The position numbers and the translations under genes were made by a program. A stretch of 64,000 bases of DNA, from NCBI RefSeq assembly GCF_023015695.1, contig NZ_JALKAS010000001.1, positions 1,054,001 through 1,118,000 on the forward strand. The letters are read 5' to 3'. The notes under the pieces are model-generated. The model saw only the letters and a program-made list of their open reading frames with translations. It made no database searches and was not told the DNA's origin. The DNA is from Jannaschia sp. S6380 (GTDB lineage Bacteria > Pseudomonadota > Alphaproteobacteria > Rhodobacterales > Rhodobacteraceae). Within the stretch, counting starts at the first letter, position 1. Every line of letters starts with the position of its first letter. Below, piece after piece: positions 54,670 to 63,802 of the stretch.

Positions 54670-57576
54670 CTACTCCGCCGCCACCTTTCGCGCGGCCAGC
54701 ATCGGCTTCAGATACCGGCCCGTGTGGCTTTCGGCGACCGTCGCAATCTGCTCGGGCGTGCCGGTGGCCACGATCTCGCCGCCGCCGTCGCCGCCCTCGG
54801 GGCCGATGTCGATGACGTGATCGGCGGTCTTCACGACGTCGAGGTTGTGCTCGATCACGACGACCGAGTTCCCCTGGTCCACCAGTTCGTGCAGCACTTC
54901 CAGCAGCTTGCGCACGTCCTCGAAATGCAGGCCCGTCGTCGGCTCGTCGAGGATGTAGAGGGTCCGGCCCGTGGACCGCTTCGACAGCTCCTTGGACAAC
55001 TTCACGCGCTGCGCCTCGCCACCCGACAGGGTCGTCGCCTGCTGGCCCACCTTGATGTAGCCAAGGCCCACCCGCATCAGCGCGTCCATCTTCTCGCGGA
55101 TCGACGGGACCGCCTTGAAGAAGGCCTGCGCGTCCTCAACCGTCATGTCGAGCACATCGGCGATGCTCTTGCCCTTGAAGTGGATCTCCAGCGTCTCGCG
55201 GTTGTAACGCTTGCCCTTGCAGGTCTCGCACTCGACATAGACGTCCGGCAGGAAATGCATCTCGATCTTGATGACGCCGTCGCCCTGGCACGCCTCGCAG
55301 CGCCCGCCCTTGACGTTGAAGCTGAAGCGCCCGGGCTTGTAGCCCCGCGCCTTCGATTCCGGCAGGCCCGCGAACCAGTCGCGGATCGGGGTGAAGGCGC
55401 CCACATAGGTCGCCGGGTTCGACCGGGGCGTACGCCCGATGGGGCGCTGGTCGATATCGATCACCTTGTCGAGATGCTCCAGCCCCTTGATCGTCTCGCA
55501 GGGCGCCGGCGTCTGGCGCGCGCCGTTCAACTTCATCGAGGCCGTCTTGAACAGCGTCTCGATGGTCAGGGTCGACTTGCCGCCGCCCGACACGCCGGTC
55601 ACGGCGACGAACTGGCCCAGCGGATAGTCCACCGTCAAGCCCTTGAGGTTGTTGCCGGTGGCTCCGACCACCTTCACCTTCTTGCGGTTGCCCTTGCGCC
55701 GCACGGCCGGCACGGCGATCTCGCGCCGTCCGGCCAGATAATCGCCGGTCACGCTGGCGGGATTGGCCTCCAGTTCCGCGGGCACGCCCTGGGCCACCAC
55801 CGTGCCGCCATGCACGCCGGCCCCGGGACCGATGTCGAAGACGTAGTCCGCCTCGCGGATCGCCTCCTCGTCATGCTCGACGACGATGACGGTGTTGCCC
55901 TGGTCGCGCAGGTTCTTGAGCGTCGTCAGCAACCGGTCGTTGTCGCGCTGATGCAGGCCGATCGAGGGTTCGTCCAGCACATACAGCACGCCCGTCAGGC
56001 CGGAGCCGATCTGGCTGGCCAGCCGGATGCGCTGGCTCTCGCCGCCCGAAAGCGTGCCGGCGTTCCGGCTGAGCGTCAGGTATTGCAGGCCGACATTGTT
56101 CAAGAACCCGAGCCGCTCGCGAATTTCCTTCAGGATGGCGCGCGCGATCTCGTTGTTCTGCTTGGACAGATGCGACGGCACGGCGTCGCACCAGGCCAGC
56201 GCCTCGGCGATCGACATCTGCACGACCTGGCCGACATGCATCCGCTCGTCCCGCCGGCCCTTCGCCGCCGGGCCGATCTTGACGGCCAGCGCCTCGGGCC
56301 GCAGGCGATAGCCGCCGCAGGCGCCGCAGGGGCGGTTGTTCTGATACCGCTCGAACTCCTCGCGGACCCAGGCGCTGTCGGTCTCGCGATAGCGGCGTTC
56401 CATGTTGGGGATGACCCCCTCGAACACGCGCGTGACCTCGTAAATGCGCCCGCCCTCGTCGTAGCGGAACTTGATCTTGTCGCGCCCCGAGCCGCGCAGG
56501 AACACCTGCTGGATCTCGGGCGGCAGGTCCTTCCACGGGGCCTTCTTGTCGAATCCGTAATGACGCGCGATGCTGTCGATCGTCTGCGTGAAATAGGGCG
56601 ACTTCGTCTTGTTCCAGGGCGCCAACGCCCCCTTGGCCAGCGGCAGCGTCACGTCGGGCACCACCAACCGTTCGTCGAAGAAAAGCTCGGCCCCCAGCCC
56701 GTCGCAGGTGGGACAGGCGCCGAACGGGGCATTGAAGCTGAACAGGCGCGGCTCGATCTCGGGGATAGTGAAGCCGCTGACCGGGCAGGCGAATTTCTCG
56801 CTGAACGTGTGGCGCTCGGGCGCAGGTGCGGCTTCGCCGTCGACCGGTGACCTGGGCGCCGTCTCGAGAATGGCGATGCCGTCGGCCAGGTCGAGCGCGG
56901 TGCGGAAGCTGTCGGCCAGCCGGGTCTCCAGCCCCTCGCGCACGACGATGCGGTCGACGACGACGTCGATGTCGTGGCGGAACTTCTTGTCGAGCTCCGG
57001 CGGGTTGTCGAGGTCGTGGAACGCGCCATCGACCTTCACCCGCTGGAAACCCTGCTTGCGCAGCTCCAGCATCTCCTTGCGGTACTCGCCCTTGCGGTCG
57101 CGCACGATGGGGGCCAGCAGATAGCCGCGCGTCCCCTCCTCCATCGCCATGACGCGGTCGACCATGTCCTGCACCTGTTGCGCGGTGATCGGCTCGCCCG
57201 TCTCGGGCGAGTAGGGCGTGCCCGCGCGCGCGAACAGAAGGCGCATGTAGTCGTAGATCTCGGTCACCGTGCCGACGGTCGAGCGCGGGTTCTTCGACGT
57301 CGTCTTCTGTTCGATGCTGATGGCGGGCGACAGGCCGGTGATGTGGTCCACGTCCGGCTTCTGCATCATGTCGAGGAACTGGCGCGCATAGGCCGACAAG
57401 CTCTCGACGTAGCGGCGCTGACCCTCGGCATAGATCGTGTCGAAGGCCAGCGAGGACTTGCCGGAACCCGAAAGCCCGGTGATCACCACCAGCTTGTCGC
57501 GCGGGATGTCGACATCCACGCCCTTCAGGTTGTGCTCGCGCGCGCCGCGTACCTCGATGAACTTCTGCTCGGCCAT
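54670..57576 (-). CDS. uvrA: Excinuclease ABC subunit A
   Basis: 968 residues. Two ABC-ATPase modules: Walker [14 protein letters not shown] near the start and [13 protein letters not shown] in the second half, signature [12 protein letters not shown] and LSGGEAQRV, and D-boxes [12 protein letters not shown] and [12 protein letters not shown]. Zinc modules include CPTC, CGACGGY and the CEACQGDG...CETCKG pair. It recognises damaged DNA and loads UvrB. Standard length. No SOS-box examined is obvious in the short gap before its start (57577-57658 belongs to the MFS end). Confidence 0.98.
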   Translation of the reverse strand: MAEQKFIEVRGAREHNLKGVDVDIPRDKLVVITGLSGSGKSSLAFDTIYAEGQRRYVESLSAYARQFLDMMQKPDVDHITGLSPAISIEQKTTSKNPRSTVGTVTEIYDYMRLLFARAGTPYSPETGEPITAQQVQDMVDRVMAMEEGTRGYLLAPIVRDRKGEYRKEMLELRKQGFQRVKVDGAFHDLDNPPELDKKFRHDIDVVVDRIVVREGLETRLADSFRTALDLADGIAILETAPRSPVDGEAAPAPERHTFSEKFACPVSGFTIPEIEPRLFSFNAPFGACPTCDGLGAELFFDERLVVPDVTLPLAKGALAPWNKTKSPYFTQTIDSIARHYGFDKKAPWKDLPPEIQQVFLRGSGRDKIKFRYDEGGRIYEVTRVFEGVIPNMERRYRETDSAWVREEFERYQNNRPCGACGGYRLRPEALAVKIGPAAKGRRDERMHVGQVVQMSIAEALAWCDAVPSHLSKQNNEIARAILKEIRERLGFLNNVGLQYLTLSRNAGTLSGGESQRIRLASQIGSGLTGVLYVLDEPSIGLHQRDNDRLLTTLKNLRDQGNTVIVVEHDEEAIREADYVFDIGPGAGVHGGTVVAQGVPAELEANPASVTGDYLAGRREIAVPAVRRKGNRKKVKVVGATGNNLKGLTVDYPLGQFVAVTGVSGGGKSTLTIETLFKTASMKLNGARQTPAPCETIKGLEHLDKVIDIDQRPIGRTPRSNPATYVGAFTPIRDWFAGLPESKARGYKPGRFSFNVKGGRCEACQGDGVIKIEMHFLPDVYVECETCKGKRYNRETLEIHFKGKSIADVLDMTVEDAQAFFKAVPSIREKMDALMRVGLGYIKVGQQATTLSGGEAQRVKLSKELSKRSTGRTLYILDEPTTGLHFEDVRKLLEVLHELVDQGNSVVVIEHNLDVVKTADHVIDIGPEGGDGGGEIVATGTPEQIATVAESHTGRYLKPMLAARKVAAE

Positions 57577-57658
57577 GTCGCCCCCAAAGCTGCAAACGCA
57601 CTACGTAGGAACGGTCGCGGCGGTGACAATCCGACGGCGCGGGAATCCTGTGGAACGT

Positions 57659-58810
57659 TTACGGAACATTTACCATTTCGATCCGGGATGCGCCAGAGGC
57701 GCCGCGCCCGGACCAGACGACCAGTACCAGCCCCGTCAGCGACGTCCCCACGATCAGCCAGATCAGGGCCGGTGTGCCGTGGACCGCGAAGATGGCGGCG
57801 AAGACGGGCGTGCCCAGCACGGTGCCCACGTTGCCCAGCTGCGCGATGGCACCGGTCGCCCGCGCGCGGTCGCCCCCGGTCGCGTTCCAGGCCGCAATTG
57901 CGGCGAAACTGGCGCCTGGGATCAGCCCCATGAACAGAAAGCTGACCAGCGCCGCGCCGGGCAGCCCCGCCATCAGGCCCAGCGCGCCCAGCGCGGTGCC
58001 CGCATAGCCGACCGCGCCGACGTGATGCGGCGCGAACCTGCGGCAAAGGGCCCCGCCCGCCAGCGTCGTGGTCAAGGTCATCAACGGCAGCACCGTGCCG
58101 AGGGATGGGCGGTCCAACGCCACGGGCAGGAAGGCAACGGCGGCGACGAACAGGAAAGTATAGCAGACGAAACCCAGCCCCGGCGCCATGTAGCGGATGT
58201 TGCCGTAGATCGCGCGATGCACCGCCAGCGGATTCAGCGGGACGGCCGACATCGACATCCGCGGCACACGCGACCACAGCACCGCCGCCAGCGCCAGCAG
58301 CATGCCCCCATGCAGCGCGAACAGAAGCGACAGCCCGCCCGCCGCCAGCAGGAGCGGGAACACCTGCGCCGATATCGCGAGCGACGCGCCGAAGAACACC
58401 GCCCAGAGCCCCATGACGAGTGGCCGGTCGCGGTCGTTCGCGGCGGCGGCCATGACCGGCGGTCCGCCGACCACGAGCGCCAGATGGGCCAGCCCCTCGA
58501 CCCCGCGCGAGAGCGCGAACAGCCAGAACGGCGGCATGGCCGCCTGGACCAGCGACATCGCCCCGCCGAGGACCAAGCCGCCCAGGAACGTCCGCCCGAC
58601 CCCCAGCGCGGCCGCGAGCCCCCCGGCCATCGGACCGAGGATCAGGCCCATCAACCCAACCAGCGAGACCAGGAAGGACACGCCCGTGATCGGCCGCGCG
58701 AAGGCGGCCGCCACTTCGGGCAGCGTCAGGACGATCTTGCCGAACTGCGCGGCAGCGAGGAGTCCGCCAAGAAAAACGAGGGCGACGAGGCCCCAGCGCG
58801 TGGATTGCAT
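57659..58810 (-). CDS. MFS transporter
   Basis: 383 residues, about 12 membrane helices, with the loop 2-3 MFS-like pattern [20 protein letters not shown]. It belongs to the CynX/NimT-like branch judging by length and the absence of a large central loop, but the substrate is unknown. Its ATG has GAGGGGG upstream on this strand. It ends 82 bp upstream of uvrA. Confidence 0.88.
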   Translation of the reverse strand: MQSTRWGLVALVFLGGLLAAAQFGKIVLTLPEVAAAFARPITGVSFLVSLVGLMGLILGPMAGGLAAALGVGRTFLGGLVLGGAMSLVQAAMPPFWLFALSRGVEGLAHLALVVGGPPVMAAAANDRDRPLVMGLWAVFFGASLAISAQVFPLLLAAGGLSLLFALHGGMLLALAAVLWSRVPRMSMSAVPLNPLAVHRAIYGNIRYMAPGLGFVCYTFLFVAAVAFLPVALDRPSLGTVLPLMTLTTTLAGGALCRRFAPHHVGAVGYAGTALGALGLMAGLPGAALVSFLFMGLIPGASFAAIAAWNATGGDRARATGAIAQLGNVGTVLGTPVFAAIFAVHGTPALIWLIVGTSLTGLVLVVWSGRGASGASRIEMVNVP

Positions 58811-59476
58811 GGCCCCCTCCGTGACAGAGGGCGGGCCCCGTGACCATAGCCGATGGGCCCCTCACTTCGCCCGGAACGCGACCTCGCGGCAGCCATCAAC
58901 GCCGCAGGCAAACCGGCGCGGTGGCTGTCGGATGTCAGGCAAAACCGACTTCTCCGTCATATCGCTGACCCAGCTCGCGCGTTCGGACGGAAAAGCGGCC
59001 GGTCGTGCGTAGCGCAGCGAACTGCCGGTTTGAACCCAACCTGTTCCTTGGATTCTCTCGCTGCTTGCGCTCGCAGCGTCAAGATCGCCGCGTGAGCGAG
59101 AAGACTGGTGCCGCTATGCAGCGGAAGAAACGGTCACTTATGCAGATCACAGCGAGGGTCGGACGTCCAACTCACAGATCTCGGGACAAATTGATCATTC
59201 GCTGAACTCGTTCAGTGGCAGCTTTCGAACCATGGCGGCCACCGAATGTGAGGAGCCGCAGGCGCCACGCCTGCAACAAAAACGCTCGTCTGGTCTAAGG
59301 ATTTTTGGCAAAGCCGGTACTCGCGCTTAGTGCGACGAATTCAAAGGGAGAGTCCTTCCCAGCCATTGCAAATTTGTGCTGCAAGCGCACTCAGCACCAA
59401 CTCAAACCGGACCAGGACTCGAGCCGCAGCGGTGTTCAGATCAGGTCTCAAAGTTCAATATGCCGCGCCTTTCTTG
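58811..59476. other. Gene-poor, lower-GC flank of the mobile element
   Basis: 666 bp upstream of the left inverted repeat. Short frames exist but none has a credible SD plus protein-like sequence. The sequence is less GC-rich than the preceding 58 kb and includes decayed-looking stretches (for example around 59010-59080). I read it as remnant or insertion-derived DNA without a functional gene. Confidence 0.55.
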
Positions 59477-59499
59477 GGCGATTGTATATTTGACAAACC
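59477..59499 (+). repeat. Left terminal inverted repeat
   Basis: 23 bp, starts GGCGATTG and ends TGACAAACC, exact reverse complement of the right repeat. Confidence 0.95.
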
Positions 59500-59550
59500 G
59501 AGCGCGGAGTCCAAGATGTAGGCACTGATTCTTATCGGAGCACAAGATCA

Positions 59551-59958
59551 ATGGTTTCACTGAGCGTTGGATTGAGCATCGGGTCCGTCACGACCATGAG
59601 CCCAGCGGAGCAGTCAGATGCGCCGGAACAGGTGATCAAGTCGGCGATCAAAGAACGGCACCACATTCGCGCCGTCCGCGATGGGGTTGGGCTTCTCCTC
59701 CAGCCCTACGCGCTGCGCGTCGTTAAGGGGGCTACCATCCTGACTGGTGTTGTCGTTTTCGTTGATGGCGCGCCCGAAGGCGAGTGGCGGCCTGTTGATA
59801 TCCCCATCTGCAGCCTTTCGGGCGTGGAGGTCTATGACGAGACATTCATCCCCTCCGATGCATTCGATGGCGACAGTCTCACCGGCGCGATCGTGGCGCT
59901 CGTTGATGCGGTCGATCCGTTTGAGGATCGCAGTGAAAGCGTCGCGAGCAACAGTTAG
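59551..59958 (+). CDS. WYL-like passenger protein
   Basis: 135 residues from ATG 59551, or about 120 from ATG 59596. The core reads IKSAIKERHHIRAVRDGVGLLLQPYALR...EGEWRPVDIPICSLSGVEVYDE, which follows the pattern of WYL-like proteins (R/H-rich start, P-H/Y, W-R before L-S-G-V). Such domains often bind ligands or nucleic acid and regulate defence or mobile genes. GGAG at 59538-59541 serves as SD. It is the first passenger gene after the left repeat, reading toward the centre. Confidence 0.65.
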   Translation: MVSLSVGLSIGSVTTMSPAEQSDAPEQVIKSAIKERHHIRAVRDGVGLLLQPYALRVVKGATILTGVVVFVDGAPEGEWRPVDIPICSLSGVEVYDETFIPSDAFDGDSLTGAIVALVDAVDPFEDRSESVASNS

Positions 59959-60079
59959 GGCCACCTCGGCTGGGAGGTTGTCAATGGCGCTGCGGGCAAC
60001 CGCGGCGTCCCACTGAATTTTTCCAAGATCACCCGGAACCTGTCGCATAGCATGATTGTAAGATCGAGTAGCAAGCCAC

Positions 60080-60229
60080 TCAACTGTTAGAGGCGTCCTT
60101 GCTTTTGTCGTCTGGCTTCTGCTTCGCCAGCTTCCGCAGCTTCTCGTTGAACCGCGCTTCGTCATCGTCCGTCTCTAGCTGGCGGGCGGCTTCCTTGAAG
60201 CGATCGAGTTGGGATTTTTCGGTTTCCAT
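60080..60229 (-). CDS. Small conserved protein (49 residues)
   Basis: Sequence METEKSQLDRFKEAARQLETD...; almost all helix, acidic first half and basic second half (KLRKLAKQKPDDKSK). I recall similar 45-55-residue proteins in alphaproteobacterial mobile or phage regions, where they have no assigned function; this is recollection, not a search. The stop TGA is at 60080-60082. It is downstream of the 29-residue gene on the same strand, after a terminator. Confidence 0.7.
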   Translation of the reverse strand: METEKSQLDRFKEAARQLETDDDEARFNEKLRKLAKQKPDDKSKDASNS

Positions 60230-60260
60230 GACGCAAGCATAGTCCCTGCGAACGCGTACA

Positions 60261-60287
60261 AAAAGAGGCGACCCAAAAGTCGCCCCA
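60261..60287 (-). terminator. Terminator between two small passenger genes
   Basis: On the minus strand GGCGAC-TTTTGG-GTCGCC is followed by TCTTTTT. It lies 75 bp after the stop of the 29-residue gene and 32 bp before the 49-residue gene, which therefore needs its own promoter. Confidence 0.75.
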
Positions 60288-60361
60288 AGTCAGGTTTCAT
60301 CCAAGTTTCCGCTACCGAGCCGCTATCGCCTAGCTCAGCAGCGCCCGATCATCGTCTCAGC

Positions 60362-60451
60362 CTAGGCCGGGCGGCTGCGCCAGTGAGCGCAGACGAACTC
60401 CAGACGACCAAAGCGGATGCGATGATAAGCGTGAACAAACACGTCTTTCAT
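60362..60451 (-). CDS. Micro-protein (29 residues)
   Basis: MKDVFVHAYHRIRFGRLEFV then CAHWRSRPA. It has an excellent SD, AAGGAG, 8 nt before the ATG. Short proteins with a Y-H-R-x-R-F-G-R core and C-x-H-W-R-S ending occur in alphaproteobacteria in my recollection; function unknown. It is too short for standard gene callers. It may be a phage or transposon-linked accessory. Confidence 0.65.
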   Translation of the reverse strand: MKDVFVHAYHRIRFGRLEFVCAHWRSRPA

Positions 60452-60782
60452 GCCCTATCTCCTTCGTAGAAGGGTTTCCCTTGATGTGGGGCGCAAGAAG
60501 TGTCAGATTCTGAGGGCCACCAAAGAACTGACGGGCCTGCGCCCCGATGATCTACACCACGAAAGCCGGTCCCGTCGGGGCCGGTTTTCTTGTTTCTCCC
60601 CTGCGGTCAGGCTTGCGCCCGGGTGTCCTTCCGCAGGGGCCGGTCCGGTCTCGTCACTGTGCCGCTCCATCAACATCTTGGGACGTGAGCCCGAGGCCAA
60701 CTATAGGCGGTGACCCGAACCCCCGTCAACTGCGAAGTAACGACCGTTGCTCTTTCCTGCGGATTGCAGTAAAGAAGGCGAC
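60452..60782. other. Interval upstream of the second passenger regulator
   Basis: 331 bp without a convincing gene. It contains the upstream region and SD of the micro-gene on the minus strand, a plus-strand terminator at 60566-60591 and the SD AAGAAGG of the next gene. The terminator implies a short plus-strand RNA starting earlier that I cannot define. Confidence 0.5.
60566..60591 (+). terminator. Intrinsic terminator inside the transposon
   Basis: CCGGTCCC-GTC-GGGGCCGG (8-bp stem with one G-U) followed by TTTTCTT. The plus-strand WYL-like gene ends 608 bp upstream, so it may be its transcript's end or that of an unannotated RNA. Confidence 0.7.
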
Positions 60783-61715
60783 GTGACGAGCAACGGAGTC
60801 CCGGTCGTGAACAAGAAACCCATACGCAGCCCGTCTTATCCGAGCATGGCTCTCTCGGACGCCGTCGAGGCAGTTCGGAAGATCGAGGCGGAGTACGTGA
60901 CCTCCGCCGTCGATCGCGAAATCGCCGCTAAACTGATTGGCTATTCGTCCTTGAGCGGGCCCGCCAACAAGGCTCTGGCCGCCCTTGCATCCTATGGCCT
61001 CGTAGAGCGAGCCGGAAAGGGCATGATGAAGGTCTCTGGGCGCGCGCGGGCAATCCTGCACCCTGATTCCGAAGACGAGAAGACTGAGAACCTTCGCGCA
61101 GCCGCCCTTGAGCCCCGATTGTTTCAGGACATCAAGGAGCGATTCCCGGACATCGCGATACCGCCGGAGGCGGGCGTGATTAACTATCTTCGCCGTGAAG
61201 AATTTAATCCGTCCGCTGTTCGTCCTGCCGCAAAGGCTTTCCTCGAAACAATGGCATTTGTCGAGACATTGCGTGAAAGCGATAGTCATGTTCCCGATGG
61301 TGATACTGGCGCAGAATCGTACTCACCGGACGATGACACCACGTTCGGCGGCGCGTCCGTGGGTGACCTGATCCAGTGGGAAAACCAGGGTGCGCTACAG
61401 CTTGAAAAGCCTCGCCGCGTGCGCGCCATCTCTGCAGATGGGCTGTGGGTTGCGGTAGAGGGTAGCGACACAGGGATACCCATGAGCCAAGTCATAGTCG
61501 AAACTCCCGCGCCGCCAATGCCACCCCAGTTCCCGCCAGAGCAGCCTGCGGTGGCGGAGGCAGTTCCGAAGGGCTTCTCCGAGTGGTTCCGCGCGAAGGT
61601 AGGGCCGGACAAGCTGGTCACGATCAACTTCAAGGGCGAAGGTGAGATCGGCCCGAAGGAAATCGAGAAGATGATCCGGGTCCTTGAGGCGCAGAAGTTG
61701 GCCCTAGAGGATTGA
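60783..61715 (+). CDS. Passenger protein with N-terminal winged-helix-like (DUF5343-like) region
   Basis: About 310 residues from GTG 60783 (SD AAGAAGG); GTG 60807 or a TTG upstream are alternatives. The first 90 residues, RSPSYPSMALSDAVEAVRKI...AAKLIGYSSLSGPANKALAALASYGLVERAGKG, look like a winged-helix DNA-binding or replication-accessory domain of the DUF5343 kind. The C-terminal half has acidic and Pro-rich linkers and ends KEIEKMIRVLEAQKLALED. Probably a regulator, but the assignment rests on my motif memory. A strong terminator follows. Confidence 0.65.
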   Translation: MTSNGVPVVNKKPIRSPSYPSMALSDAVEAVRKIEAEYVTSAVDREIAAKLIGYSSLSGPANKALAALASYGLVERAGKGMMKVSGRARAILHPDSEDEKTENLRAAALEPRLFQDIKERFPDIAIPPEAGVINYLRREEFNPSAVRPAAKAFLETMAFVETLRESDSHVPDGDTGAESYSPDDDTTFGGASVGDLIQWENQGALQLEKPRRVRAISADGLWVAVEGSDTGIPMSQVIVETPAPPMPPQFPPEQPAVAEAVPKGFSEWFRAKVGPDKLVTINFKGEGEIGPKEIEKMIRVLEAQKLALED

Positions 61716-61738
61716 ACTACCCAGTCGGGCCAAGCGCA

Positions 61739-61772
61739 GGGCGGGGTATCACCCCCGCCCTTTCGCTTTCTT
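61739..61772 (+). terminator. Terminator after the passenger regulator
   Basis: GGGCGGGG-TATCAC-CCCCGCCC (8-bp stem) followed by TTTCGCTTTCTT. It ends at the transposase stop on the other strand and prevents read-through antisense to the transposase. Confidence 0.8.
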
Positions 61773-62736
61773 AGTCAGGTCTTGCGTATGTCAGCCGCTT
61801 GCCGGTCGCGCCGCGCAAAGCGATCTGACCGCGCTCCGCATCGTCCACACCATTGGCAACGCGGTGGTTGTAACGGAAGTCAAACTCAGCCGCGTATCGG
61901 TGCAAGTGTTGCTTTCCGCAGTGCTGGTACACACCCTTCATGCCGCGCTTGAAGATGCTGTAAAAGCCTTCAACCGTGTTCGTGTGAACCTCGGGCGCCT
62001 CGCGGCGGACATACTCACCGGCGCTGTGCGTGGTCCAATCGTGGCCGCTGAAATCGCCGCTGGTGGCGAGGCCCTGGTACTGACGGGCCTCATCGGTCAG
62101 CACAAACGCCTCGCGGCTGATGTTCTCGCGCAGGATCGGGACCAGCGTGGACTTCTTGATGTCATCCACAACGATAGAGCGGGCTTGCTTCGTCTCGCGA
62201 TCCACAAGCGTCAGAACCTTCATCTTGTGGTCGCCGCCACGGGCGTTCGGGGCCTTCGTGACGCCGGGCTCTTTGCCGATGAACGTCTCGTCAACTTCGA
62301 CCGCGCCGCCATTGCTACCGAATGGGGCCAGATCGCCGGAACGCATACACTCGCGGATCCGATGGGTCAGGAACCAAGCGGATTTGTAAGTGATGCCCAG
62401 AACGCGGTGAAGCTGGTGGCTGCTGATGCCCTTCTTGCTCGACACCATCAGGTGAATGGCCTGGAGCCACAGGTGAAGCGGCAGGTGGCTTTCCTCAAAG
62501 ATAGTGCCCTTGCGAACAGTAAATTGCTTGCGGCACTCGCGGCACTTCCACAGGCCGTGACGCACCTTGCCCTCGGGGCTCTTCTTGCTGGGCTTGGTGC
62601 GGACGCCTTCCAGCTTGCCAGCGCGATCCACAACGCCGCAGTGCGGGCAGACCGGACCATCGGGCCACAGCATGGACTCGACGTGCGCGAAGGCGGCGGC
62701 TTCGTCGTGCATGTAGGCGGCGGACAGAACGGACAT
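61771..62736 (-). CDS. IS1595-family (ISXO2-like) transposase
   Basis: 321 residues. N-terminal zinc ribbon CPHCG...CRECRKQFTVRKGTIFE and the ISXO2-like DDE domain follow: acidic residues in VEVDETFIGKE, LTDEARQYQG and the last in NTVEGFYSIFKRGMKGVYQHCGKQHLHRYAAEFDFRYN-type region, kept short here as VEGFYSIFKRG. The domain order matches IS1595 transposases. Start ATG at 62736 has GAGAGG upstream. No frameshift or stop interrupts it, so it may be active. Confidence 0.95.
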   Translation of the reverse strand: MSVLSAAYMHDEAAAFAHVESMLWPDGPVCPHCGVVDRAGKLEGVRTKPSKKSPEGKVRHGLWKCRECRKQFTVRKGTIFEESHLPLHLWLQAIHLMVSSKKGISSHQLHRVLGITYKSAWFLTHRIRECMRSGDLAPFGSNGGAVEVDETFIGKEPGVTKAPNARGGDHKMKVLTLVDRETKQARSIVVDDIKKSTLVPILRENISREAFVLTDEARQYQGLATSGDFSGHDWTTHSAGEYVRREAPEVHTNTVEGFYSIFKRGMKGVYQHCGKQHLHRYAAEFDFRYNHRVANGVDDAERGQIALRGATGKRLTYARPD

Positions 62737-62763
62737 GGCGGAGACCTCTCGCGTGTTGAGTTA

Positions 62764-62792
62764 GATATAGGTCTGCCGGGTGGGTTTGTCAA
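62764..62792 (-). promoter_or_regulatory. Promoter of the transposase, -35 inside the inverted repeat
   Basis: On the minus strand TTGACA (62792-62787) is followed after exactly 17 nt by TATATC (62769-62764), close to consensus. The -35 lies within the right inverted repeat, so the same repeat at the left end carries an inward-facing TTGACA. Confidence 0.75.
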
Positions 62793-62805
62793 ATATACAA
62801 TCGCC
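62783..62805 (-). repeat. Right terminal inverted repeat
   Basis: 23 bp, reverse complement of the left repeat. Its last base is the first base of the stop codon (TAG on the minus strand) of the adjacent dehydrogenase gene. Confidence 0.95.
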
Positions 62806-63668
62806 TATTGTTTCGATTGCAGCAGGCGGCTGACGAATTGCTGCCCGCGCCCGTGCGCCACCTCTCGCTCTAGGCGATCGCGGACGACCTGCACCGTCCA
62901 GCCGCGTTCGTCCGGGTCGAGAAGCGCGGCGGCGTATCGAAGATCCTTCGCTGCATTTCCGATGGTGAAGCGGCTGCCGTCGAAATCGCCTTCCAGGGCC
63001 GGTAGCACCGCCTTTTCCAACGTGCCGGATTGTGCCGCACCACCGCGCATCGCCTCCGCCAATGGCTCCCACGCGACGCCGTGACGGGTCGCCAGGTTGA
63101 ACGCCTCGGACAGCAGCATCATCGTGCCCTGACTGACGAGGTTGTTCAGCAGCTTTGCGGTGTGGCCCGTCCCGGTTTCACCGAAGCGGAAGACCGCCTT
63201 GGAATAGGCGCCGACCACGTCGCGGACACGGTCGAATGCCGTCTCAGGGCATCCGACGAGAGAGGTCAGCTTACCGCACTCGGCTTGGGGTGGGCCGCCG
63301 GTGACCGGCGCATCGGCGAAGGTCGCTCCGGTGCCGCCAACCGCCGCGGCGACCCTTCGAGTCACGACCGGATCCGACGTTGTCGCGTCGATCCAGAGCA
63401 GGCCCGGCCGCAAATGCCCGGCGACACCTTCGGCGATCGCCTCGACTGCGCTTGCATCGGGAACGCAGGACAACAGGACATCGTGCCCGGCCACCAATGC
63501 GGCGAGATCGCTTGCTTCCGATGCGCCTTCGGCCAGCAGCGCATCGACCGTCGCGCGCTCACGATGTGCGAAGACCGTGACCGCATGTCCGGTCCGCATC
63601 AGGCTTCGGGCCATGCCGCCGCCCATCATCCCGGCTCCAATGAGACCGATGGCCGGACGTGTCGTCAT
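62805..63668 (-). CDS. Beta-hydroxyacid dehydrogenase (3-hydroxyisobutyrate dehydrogenase family)
   Basis: 287 residues. Rossmann start IGLIGAGMMGGGMARSLMRTGHAVTVF, then DAPVTGGPPQAECGKLTSLVG and the catalytic Lys in GTGHTAKLLNNLVS. The C-terminus ends FVSRLLQSKQ. Its stop TAG includes the terminal base of the right inverted repeat, so the element inserted at or just after the natural end, or trimmed only a few residues. It is adjacent to a TRAP transporter, so its substrate may be an imported hydroxy acid. A paralogue of mmsB, but not in the valine locus. Confidence 0.9.
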   Translation of the reverse strand: MTTRPAIGLIGAGMMGGGMARSLMRTGHAVTVFAHRERATVDALLAEGASEASDLAALVAGHDVLLSCVPDASAVEAIAEGVAGHLRPGLLWIDATTSDPVVTRRVAAAVGGTGATFADAPVTGGPPQAECGKLTSLVGCPETAFDRVRDVVGAYSKAVFRFGETGTGHTAKLLNNLVSQGTMMLLSEAFNLATRHGVAWEPLAEAMRGGAAQSGTLEKAVLPALEGDFDGSRFTIGNAAKDLRYAAALLDPDERGWTVQVVRDRLEREVAHGRGQQFVSRLLQSKQ

Positions 63669-63802
63669 CGAGAAATGACCGTGTCGCACGGTCCGTCGGT
63701 CATCGTCGCCAGGGAATCCGCAGTCTGGCCCGAAGCTTGCGACGACCGCAGGCAATGTCCGGTCTTGGTGGAGGCATTGCGTCTGGATCCCATGAGCGGC
63801 CC

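Larger units (their letters stand above)
59477..62805. mobile_element. IS1595-family (ISXO2-like) transposon with passenger genes
   Basis: 3,329 bp bounded by perfect 23-bp inverted repeats beginning GGCGATTGTATATTTGACAA. It contains a transposase gene near the right end on the minus strand and, between the transposase and the left end, a WYL-like gene, two very small genes and a second regulator-like gene. No inverted-repeat copy lies directly after the transposase stop, so the passengers are inside the element. The flanking bases (left CTTTCTTG, right TATTGTTT) do not match, so no 8-bp target duplication is seen. Confidence 0.85.

Noticed and set aside
59614..60165. A 183-codon open frame on the minus strand
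   Set aside because: It overlaps both the WYL-like gene on the plus strand and part of the 49-codon gene in another frame. The plus-strand protein has a better family pattern and SD.
60450..60713. A possible 87-codon plus-strand gene
   Set aside because: It runs through the terminator at 60566-60591 and has Arg/Ser-rich composition without family features. The micro-gene on the other strand has the better SD.
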